A DNA stretch of 61,228 nt, taken from positions 1-61,228 of the forward strand of contig JAAAUF010000083.1 in the NCBI GenBank assembly GCA_015499985.1. The letters run 5' to 3'. This DNA comes from Haplosporangium gracile (lineage: Eukaryota; Mortierellomycota; Mortierellomycetes; Mortierellales; Mortierellaceae). This document shows, piece after piece, positions 50,947 through 61,228 of the stretch (the stretch's first letter is position 1; every line of letters starts with the position of its first letter). The position numbers and the translations under genes are program-made. Under the pieces are notes generated by a model, which made no database searches, was not told the DNA's origin, and worked only from the letters and a program-made list of their open reading frames with translations.

Positions 50947-51770
50947 GTAATTGGTATTTAACAAAGTATTTAGCGCTCTCTCGTAACCATAACAAAAAAA
51001 AAAAATAATACCATAGCTCGTTATCAATGCCTCTTCCAGTCGAAAAAAAAAAATAGATGTTAATTAAAATAACTTGTAAAAACACACACACACACACATA
51101 CGCATATAGGAACATCGTCGATTATTCTTGACACTAAGAAGATCTATGAAAACATCAAAACGGGTTCGATCCCTCTTCGATGACCACTGCAGTACCTGCT
51201 TCTCACCGTCCGACCTTCATTTGCATCAATGGTACAAAACAATGGTAACTCATCCGTCCATCGTATCAATGATACGATTTCAACGACCTATTGCGGCTTC
51301 AACACATTGTTGTTATGTGAACGACCTATTACCACAGCAACGCGACCTGTTACCATAATAACGATCAGTTACCATAGCAAAAACCTGCAACAATGTAAAT
51401 GGCCAAACTCCCATAATTACTATTTCAACAACCCTCATTGTTGCTAGTTCAACAACTCTCCGATTGTATTCGTAGATACCGTCAGATATAACCCATCTTT
51501 GCATCTAAAGCATGTGCACCCTGTGGCTGACTAACTTGTTTGCTTTTGAAGCTATGCAAAAAAAATATTTTTTCTTCGCTGTTCATTCATTCTTTCTTTC
51601 AGTTGTATGTTTTGTCTTTCAGCTTTCCTATTCTTTGTCACTACTTTTGTGTGGCCAAATCCTTGCTTGCTTGCGCATACGTAGAACTCTTCCGGCAACC
51701 AACCCTGCGTTAACGGGCTGGTCGGTTTGGATGTCCTTTTGTATTCCAGAACTACATCGTCGATGTCATT
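50947..51770. other. Convergent spacer with degenerate repeats
   Basis: 3' regions of the receptor (plus) and the SR-like gene (minus). It has A runs near 50994 and 51043, a CA run at about 51079-51098, and the degenerate 21-bp repeat at 51322-51384. No gene supported. Confidence 0.6.
51322..51384 (+). repeat. Degenerate 21-bp tandem repeat
   Basis: Three consecutive 21-nt units beginning CGACCTATTACCACAGCAAC, CGACCTGTTACCATAATAAC and ATCAGTTACCATAGCAAAAA. Related words (GTTACCAT, CGACCTATTG, TCAACAAC) occur from 51240 to 51450, so the array may be older and longer. Confidence 0.6.
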
Positions 51771-54700
51771 TTAGCGATCATAGGTAATCTCAAGAGAGCG
51801 GCCTCCATAGCTGTAACCATTGAACTTGGCTATCAACATCACAAAAGAACGTGAAAAAAGGCGTCAGTACCTGTCAAATCATTGACTTATGCGACGCGTC
51901 TCGTAGCAGGAAGAAGAAAGAGTCAAAATGTCTTACCGACGGCCTTGTCGGCGGACTCAAAGGACTCGAACCGGACAACGCCAGAGCCTTTGGCACGACC
52001 ATCCTGCATTAACACATCTGCCGACCGAATCGATCCACAGATCCTGAACAAATCCCTCAAATCCTGATTCGTCGTCGTGAATGGCAACTACGTCAGCCAG
52101 TTTAAGTCAAAACGATAATGATGATAATTAGCAACCGCGGAAAAATAGGTAGACTGAAAAGTAACAAAAGAAGATCAACGGCGAACAAAGAAAGGAAACG
52201 TACGTTGCGGATGTAGATGCGGTCGCCAGAACCAGCGGCAGGGCCAGAGGGGACAGAATCCATGGACATATCATCCTGACGGCCGCTACGGGAGGACGAG
52301 TGGCCGTGGCTGCCACTTTCATAGTAATCACGCGACCGGCCAGAGCTGCTCTCGCGTCTATAGTTGTCATAACGGCTGCTGCTGGTCGTCGAGCCATATC
52401 CCCGATCACGTGACTCGCGAGACGCTGAATACCCACCATTGCTAGGTCTGTAGTCATCTCCGCGGTGCGAAGATCGAGATCCTGCCTGAGGTCCAAACTT
52501 GTCCTGATAGGGTAGAAAAAAGAAAAAAAAGAGTTTGTCGGGTGGGGTAAATAAGTAGGATGGGGGAAGTGTAAGTATAACCAAACCGATCATTCCTCAA
52601 AGGTTGCCTGTCATCCTTGCGGTAAGCCCATATAGTCGACATCTCAATAATCTCGGTCACCATCCCATCAAGTTCTTCTCGTCAGTATCCGCTCAGATAA
52701 TGCCGCAAAAACTTGTTGCCATCGTCGGAAAAGGAATCCAGCTCAAAAAACAACGCTCAAGGTCCGGACATATCTAAAAATATCTCTTTCGTTTCGTCTC
52801 GTCTCGATTCTTTGATCCTCAAACACCCACGCTCCATTGGGCCTCAAAGCAACTCTTTCCTTAATCCTTCTCCTCTTCAACAGCAAACACATCAAAATCA
52901 ACAAAATCGTAGTTGTGCCCACCTCGCGAACTTCGATGCGTCGTCCGTGCCATTCATATCTGTCAAACATCGCTGTTGGTGTCCATATGATAGTTTTCCC
53001 ACAAGGCGCCGATGGGTCGATTGCAAAAGCGAGTCCCGGAAGGTCGGATGGCAGCGGATAGGTTACAGTCCAGAAAAGGGGGTCGAGGTCGAGCGCAAAT
53101 AGACAAAAAGAAGTGTGTTGCAACTGTTTAGTGATCTCGCACACTCATAGTGTTCATCTCCTCCTCGTCTCGGTTATCGCCATAGCAATCTCGCAGTCTG
53201 TGCCCAAACTCTCTCTCACTTTCCTGAACCCCAACATCCTATTCTCCATAGCCTCTTCCTCAGGCCAGTTATATAACTCTCCGCTTCCTGGACAGTCTTA
53301 GCCTCCAACTCCTCCTGGGCTCGAAACGTGTTGAACGGGGCCTCCAACGGTTGCTTGCTGTCATTCCTGCTGCATGTTATTGGAACTCTCACTTTCTGGA
53401 CTGAGTGTGTTGATCTCTGTTGACGTGTTGCTTACTCGGACGTGTTCTGCTGCTGGGTTACCGAGTAGATGCTGTCCAAAGCTGCGAGCAGGTGTTGGCA
53501 TATTGGTGTCGGGTCTTCCTTTCCATGGCCGGCTTCGGCAAAAGTAAACAAGGCCCCAATGTCGAGATACGTCCAAAACTCTCCATGAAATAATCCTGTC
53601 TCCTATCGCTGTTCCTGTACCATCGTGTCTCTGTCGAAAACGAAAATGCTGCCAAATCCTATCACCAAATCGTGCCCCCACTAATCCCCAAACAAGCAAA
53701 TACCGGGTTACGTACAAATGGCTCGCTGAACATCGCTGGCTCTCTCAAACAAGACGATGCCAGATCCCTTGGACCGCATGTCGTTGTTCATAAAGACATC
53801 CGCCCTGTCGACCGGTCCTGCTCTCCTGAACATGTCCTTCAGATCTTTCCAGTGAACCGAGAACGGCAACTATCACGTTGATATCAAACCAGAAACAATA
53901 GAAGCGCGTTAATTTTTCTGTTCGTATCAATCAGTGCAAATCTCAACTCACAAAACGTCACCACACTCAGTAATGAAAAATTCAAACATATAACTTACGT
54001 TGCCGACAAAGACCTGACGAATGGCGACATCAGCAGATCTGGAGGACTGAGCGCGTCCTCCAGAGGCTCCGATTCTCTCTCCAGACTCCCGATCCTCTCT
54101 GACAAAGACGGGGCGGCCTCTGAGGACCACATCGTTCATCTTGCGGATAGCGGTCTTGGCGTCCTCTGCGGTCTGGAACTCGACCACTCCGCAGCCCTTT
54201 GACCTTCCGTCAGGGCCCAAGAGCACATCTGCGTGAGCCACTGGTCCGACTAGTATTATTATTATTTTTGTTTACAAAGGGAGTGATACGTGTTAGCAAA
54301 AACCCAGTAGAATATCAACACGTCGCGGACAGTAAAACAGCAAACAAGACAAACAAAGAAATCCCTGACTATTTTTTTCTTACCTTCACGCATAAAGTCC
54401 TTGAGATCAGTCCAGGCAACGTCATACGAAAGGTTGCCGACATAGACGCGTCGACCTCTCAAAGAGTTGGGTGCAGCTCTACCCGACGAAGATCCGCCTA
54501 CAGGGCTCCTGGATCTCGATCGTCCAGCACGTGGTGCCCTTTCATTATCCGATCCGCGACGCTCTTCGCGATCTCCACGATTTGTTTCGTACTTGTCATC
54601 CCGAGAGCCACTGGTAGTCTCATATGCACGGTGGTCACCGTGGTAAGAATCCTCGTGGATTTGACGACCAGCAGGCGACCGACTACGACTGCGGCCTCCA

Positions 54701-55041
54701 GCTCCTCCTGCCGATGCTGATGATGCTGCTCCTGCTGCCGCAGCGGCAGCATCTGCTCCAGAGGTTCCAAGCGTGCCGTTGGATCCATAATCGCGCGAGT
54801 CCCTGCGGCGACGGTGGTAGTCGTCCTTGTTGTCATGTTCCCGGTCCCGGACGCTGGTGCTGGTGTCATCGCCACGGCGACGGCCGCCCTCGTCATGGCT
54901 GTGGTGGCTGCTACTGTGATGGTACGAAGACCGGCGGGGGTGAGTGTCCTCTTCCTCAAGGATATCGGTGCCACTACCCTGGTTGGCCATGAGTCCGCGG
55001 TCGTCAACGCCGTCCATGATTTGATCGTACGAGTCGTCCAT
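51771..55041 (-). CDS. Three-RRM SR-like RNA-binding protein, Gbp2/Hrb1-like
   Basis: Model: exons 55041-54384, 54249-53999, 53869-53716, 52972-52923, about 52615-52582, about 52503 (or 52481)-52204, 52087-51937 and 51829-51771. Exons 5 and 6 are tentative: the only in-frame donor after exon 5 is a weak GTTATA. An Arg/Ser/His-rich N-terminus with RSRSRSP boxes leads to RRM1 (RRVYVGNLSYDVAW; GRSKGCGVVEF), RRM2 (RQVFVGNLPFSVHWKDL; RSKGSGIVLF; YEWHGRRIEVRE), an RS/Tyr/Gly-rich linker and RRM3 (RIYIRNLPFTTTNQDLRDLF; RAKGSGVVRF; NGYSYGGRSLEITYDR). Known: Gbp2/Hrb1 are shuttling SR-type proteins of yeast that join TREX-linked mRNA quality control and export. The three RRMs with GRSKGxGxVxF RNP1 motifs support this; an hnRNP M-like name would fit too. 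The 743-nt intron 3 is unusually long (see findings). Confidence 0.85.
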
Positions 55042-55769
55042 ATTTTCTTATTGTTCTCCTGTTACTTTCAATGGAGCGGTTGTCGTCCAAGTCAACGTGG
55101 TTGTTGTAGGAGCTACTGTTGTATGTACTATAAGTGAGGTAGTCGTTGGTGTCGTTGTCGCTCGTCGTCGGAGAAATGGACTATTAAATTGATGTGGCGC
55201 CATGAGAGTGAACAAAAGGGTATGGTTGCGTGAGTTTGATTAGTTGAACTGTTGAAAACAGATGCGCTGTTATAGTTATACATTCATTGGGTTCCTTCTC
55301 CTTGTCCGATTTGTATTAATCGTTTGCTTTTCTGCTCTATCGTGCTTCTGCCCCCTTTTGCTCTACCTTCTTGCGTGTGTGTTGAGGTGGTTGGTGGAAT
55401 GGGATAGTCCGTTTAGTGGCGGGCAAGAAAGAGACAGCCTCTTTTGCAAAAAAAAAAAAAATGAAAGAAAATGGTGAAGGCAATTCACCTCCCCTAAGCC
55501 ACTCAGAAAACACAACTCGTCGTCCCTTTTCCCCTTTTTGGGCAATGCCTCCTTTCGCTCCTTGACTTTGTCGACTTCTACCTCAATCACTACCCACTAA
55601 TGTTGTTTTCCAGCTTGTTTTTTTTTATTTGGTGGTTAAGAGCTCAGAAAAGCAAGAAAAAAGAAAAAGGAGGACGTGTATGATGCAAGATTATGAACAA
55701 AAAGGAAAAGGATAAGAAAACTGTGTGCGAATGAGAGAAGATAAAATGAAGAACAAGCACTCTCCAAAT
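55042..55769. other. Spacer between SR-like and spermidine synthase genes
   Basis: 728 bp between two minus-strand genes, containing the SR-like promoter and leader and the SPE3 3' UTR. A-runs occur near 55449 and a T run near 55620. No gene seen. Confidence 0.6.
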
Positions 55770-58287
<2,518 letters not shown>

Positions 58288-58941
58288 TTAGACACCGTAC
58301 TTCTCGCGGTAGGTGCGCATCTGAGCCAAGTGAGCGCCATAGATACCCTGCTCCTCCATGTACTCCATGATATGCGACATCGTCACAATGGCCTTGACAG
58401 GGACACCGAAATCCCTCTCGACCTCCTGGATAGCCGACATGTCGCCGTTCTTGCCCGTCTCCTGACGATCAACAGCGACCAAAACACCCGACAACTGAGC
58501 TTTGCAGTCCTCGATGATCTGGACCGATTCCCGGATAGCAGTACCGGCAGTGATGACATCGTCAATCACCAGAACCTTACCCTTCAAAGCCGATCCAACG
58601 ATGGTGCCGCCCTCGCCGTGGTCCTTCTTCTCCTTGCGGTTGAAGCAGTAAGGGGTATCCTTGTTGTAGGGGGCCTCGGCCAGGGCAATGACGGTCGTGC
58701 AGGCGAGGGGGACACCCTTGTAGGCGGGACCAAAGATGATGTCGTGCTCGATATCAGAATCGTTGACGGCGGCGGCGTAGAACTTGCCGATCTTGGCGAG
58801 GGAGGCACCGGTATTGAAGAGGCCGGCGTTGAGGAAGTAGGGGGAGATACGGCCGGACTTGAGGGTGAACTCGCCAAACTTCAAGACCTCGTTCTTAATA
58901 GCAAACTCGATAAACTCGCGCTGGTAGTCCTTGATGCCCAT
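58288..58941 (-). CDS. URA5: Orotate phosphoribosyltransferase
   Basis: A single uninterrupted exon of 217 residues, the expected length. It converts orotate plus PRPP to orotidine monophosphate in de novo pyrimidine synthesis. Seen: [20 protein letters not shown] near the N-terminus, [23 protein letters not shown] (the mobile catalytic loop with Lys and His) and the PRPP-binding [13 protein letters not shown] at 123-135. It begins [10 protein letters not shown]. The lack of introns contrasts with all neighbours in this window, although that is common for this gene in fungi. Confidence 0.97.
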   Translation of the reverse strand: MGIKDYQREFIEFAIKNEVLKFGEFTLKSGRISPYFLNAGLFNTGASLAKIGKFYAAAVNDSDIEHDIIFGPAYKGVPLACTTVIALAEAPYNKDTPYCFNRKEKKDHGEGGTIVGSALKGKVLVIDDVITAGTAIRESVQIIEDCKAQLSGVLVAVDRQETGKNGDMSAIQEVERDFGVPVKAIVTMSHIMEYMEEQGIYGAHLAQMRTYREKYGV

Positions 58942-59431
58942 ATTGGTTGTTCTGTTACGGTGGTTGATGGGTGAGCGAGGAGGTTGCTGTGGGCGTCCAA
59001 GGACTTCTTGATGAGTGGGGGGTAGGTTGAGACATCGGAAAAGGGAAAAAGAAGAAAAAGAGCAAAAAGTGTCGCTTGGTCCTCTTTATTCAAGAAAATA
59101 AACAAAGCGGGTGAGACAGTCACATTCTTCTTCATTAGTGCGCGGTGTGAGAAAAAAATACAAAGAACGCGATACACTCACTTGCTTGTCAAGAAGGTAA
59201 AAAAGAAAGTGCCGTGCAATTGAAGTTGGAGCTGCGCGGCGAAGCGGAGATAGGGTTTGGCTCATACACACACTCTTTCCGGTCAGAATCGGAACATGTC
59301 TACCGCTTAACGATCGTAGAATACACATCTCACTCGTAGTAATAGACTCTGACCTGACCGCACGCGTACCTTTGGAACTGTTTTTATTTGTTTAGAAGCT
59401 CAACTACTGTCAAAAGTAACAAGAATACTAG
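58942..59431. other. Spacer between inhibitor-2 and URA5
   Basis: 490 bp between two minus-strand genes; URA5 promoter and the 3' UTR of the inhibitor-2 gene. No gene seen. Confidence 0.6.
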
Positions 59432-60429
59432 CTAAGACATGTGGACATCAGGGTCCTTGTTTGATTGCTTTCCTTTGATGGTCTGGTTCGACTTAAGCGC
59501 AAACGAGGGTAAGGGCGGCACAGGTCCTGCACTGCTTGGTGGGCTGTCCAAAGCGTTCAGTTCTTCCTCCGCTAGCTTGTGTCCCAATTGCAACGCCTGC
59601 TTCATATGATAATGCTCCGCGCGCATCTTTGCAAACTTGTCATGGTCGACTATTATTTGACAAGGGTAAATAGAGCAACTAGTTAGGATGTAATCTTGTG
59701 GGTGGTCAGTTGACCAGTATACGATAATATTTGACGAGAAATGCTTACTCTTCTTGGATGGTGGCTCGTCATCATCTTCCTCAGAATCCCACTCATCAAG
59801 GTCTTCTTCATCGTCATTATCGCCATCCTCTTCGTCCTCTCCTTCGCACTTGAGACCCTCCATGTATGATGGCTTTGGAGGCGTATGAACCAAGGCAGCA
59901 TGCTTCTTTTTTTCGTCCAATGAAAACGAATCTAAATCCATGTGCACAGGATCAAAAGAAGTGAGACGAATGTTAGTATCGTTCTGTCCAGTGCTGCTGT
60001 CAATGCATATTTCCAGCACGCAAAGAGAGCCGAGAGAGATAGAGGTTGTTGATTTTTCAATTACCGTCAAGGTCGATGACTTTATCCAGCCCGTGGTCGT
60101 AATGGACATAGGGTGTCTTGGGTTCGTCAATCTTCATAGTCGAGTCCTTTTGCGCCTCTGTAATAGTCAAGTTTTCCTCGTCCCATTTCAGTCTATCAGC
60201 ACAAAAAGCAACAATAGGGTCAACATGGTTGTGTGTATTCCAAGATACCATTAGTAACGTGAACGATACACTTTTACAACAGAGAACAGAGAGAAAGTCT
60301 TGCTTGTTATTATTACCGAGGAGCGCGTTCCTCCTGTCCTTGCTCGGCTGCTGGTCGTTTGAGGATTCCCTTGGTGGGCTGGGCAGACAAGACAGGACTG
60401 TGCCTTACATGGGGGGGTGAATGGCTCAT
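59432..60429 (-). CDS. GLC8: Protein phosphatase 1 inhibitor-2 family (Glc8-like)
   Basis: Four exons: 60429-60317, 60192-60065, 59931-59749 and 59649-59432; 213 residues. The three PP1-contact regions of inhibitor-2 are recognisable: KGILK at 20-24, the LKWDEENL ... [15 protein letters not shown] block around 40-65, and [13 protein letters not shown] near 148-160, with an acidic stretch ([20 protein letters not shown]) between. In the family the TPY threonine is a GSK3-type phosphorylation site. Known: inhibitor-2/Glc8 regulates type-1 phosphatase, and in yeast Glc8 helps activate it. The start ATG opens [14 protein letters not shown]. The gene is small and disordered, so outer residues are poorly constrained, but motif order makes the call firm. 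Confidence 0.92.
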
Positions 60430-61228
60430 TATAAGTAGTGTGTGTTATGGAAAGCGTTGAATGCGTAAGAAGGAAGGGGTAAGAGAAAGATGGGATGGAC
60501 GGTAGAAGAGAAAACTGAAAAAGAGAGAGCCAGGGATGCTTCCAGTACAAGAGGTAGGAGGGGGACGCTAGCTCTTTTTTCAGAGCAACAGTCACCATTG
60601 ACTCAATGCCTATGGAGTGTGATTACTCTCACACGGTTACACTGACCCTGACCATATTCCCGTACATGGTATTCCTCCCGTCGAAGTGAACCAGTTACTC
60701 CCCTTACAGCCAGTCTATCCCTTCACCCTTGACTACTTGAGTCGTTCCCCCCTCGCTGGTCAAGGAGGGCTCAACATACTTGATATATCTGATTCGAGGA
60801 GAAAAAACATACGCTCTACCTCTGGTTAGTGGCGCTGGAAGAATTGAGAATTCCGCTCAACCTTTTGATCGCTGACCCTCCCTTTAGTTCTCGAGAGAAA
60901 AATGATCGTTCGCTTCCTCGCCATTCCTTCAATTTCTTATCACTGTCGGTGGTCGACGATCACAGATGGCTGGTCAGTGCTCTTCTCAATTGGCGCTGTG
61001 TGCTCGATAGCTCTTCGCCCCGCCGTTGACTCGGCATCAGATTCAACGGGCTCAAATCTAACGACACCGCAAACATTCACGGAAAGCTCGTTGCTTCTAA
61101 AGGATTATGAGCGTGCGAAACTGTCCTGTTTGTTATTTGCTGCAAACTTATTCAAACCAGTTGGATACCAGGTACACTAGATGTTGGATTAGGTTCGTAA
61201 GAAAGTCTTTCATCGACCATTCTTTCGG
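60430..61228. other. Right-end region without a recognised gene
   Basis: About 800 bp. A plus-strand ATG frame at 60902-61180 codes about 92 residues with a hydrophobic start, but no known motif; a 66-codon frame overlaps it. Either could be a first exon cut by the window edge, or chance. The inhibitor-2 promoter lies at the left. Confidence 0.4.

Noticed and set aside
51155..51180. Second B-box-like word GGTTCGATCCC
   Set aside because: The flanking bases do not form a T stem and no A box is seen upstream, so no tRNA is called.
51945..51975. tRNA-like B-box (GGTTCGAGTCC on the minus strand)
   Set aside because: It lies inside the third RRM coding exon (codons for RFES) and has no A box, acceptor stem or anticodon arm at proper distance.
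58330..58974. 214-codon plus-strand open frame
   Set aside because: It is exactly antisense to the orotate phosphoribosyltransferase gene and reflects its codon bias.

Overview
This is about 61 kb of nuclear DNA from a filamentous early-diverging fungus. The genes are dense and rich in short GT-AG introns, mostly 60-250 nt. They encode fungal housekeeping proteins next to proteins typical of Mucoromycota, above all Mortierellomycotina: a Frizzled/Smoothened-like receptor, Abitram, a TSTD2-type rhodanese and a Crypton recombinase with a GCR1_C-like tail. Placement in Mortierellaceae is inference. No organelle, plasmid, tRNA or rRNA signal was recognised. The gene models were joined by hand from open frames and splice sites, and phases were checked across each junction.

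Layout. (1) About 1-8000 is a decayed zone: a Crypton-type tyrosine recombinase gene (minus strand, two frame breaks), a frameshifted small secreted protein and a broken coiled-coil gene. (2) 8.0-26.4 kb is intact: Abitram (+), a Nak1/Kic1-like GCK kinase (-), a cyclin K/T-like gene with two GC-AG introns (-), a TSTD2-like rhodanese (-) and, divergently, an ATAD2/Yta7/Abo1 AAA-bromodomain ATPase (+). (3) 26.4-27.9 kb is an 805-base run of N followed by AT-rich DNA. (4) 27.9-41.5 kb holds a Rho1 GEF of the Rom2/Rgf type (-), a 3.6 kb spacer, Rpn9 (-) and, divergently, a secreted M14 carboxypeptidase (+). (5) 41.5-46.7 kb is gene-poor. (6) 46.7-60.4 kb holds a Frizzled-like receptor (+), a three-RRM SR-like protein (Gbp2/Hrb1 type, -), spermidine synthase (-), orotate phosphoribosyltransferase (-) and protein phosphatase inhibitor 2 (-). 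(7) The last 0.8 kb holds nothing I can name.

The genes do not form one pathway. Functional links that can be argued are cell polarity and wall integrity (Nak1-like kinase of the MOR/RAM network and the Rho1 GEF), transcription and chromatin (cyclin K/T and Abo1/Yta7) and RNA handling (Gbp2-like). I see no CRISPR array, biosynthetic cluster or defence island. The most interesting items are the reconstructed Crypton, the Frizzled-like receptor with a 28-nt microexon inside long introns, a possible poison exon in the SR-like gene, the carboxypeptidase with a charged insertion just before its zinc motif, and the paired GC-AG introns in the cyclin gene.
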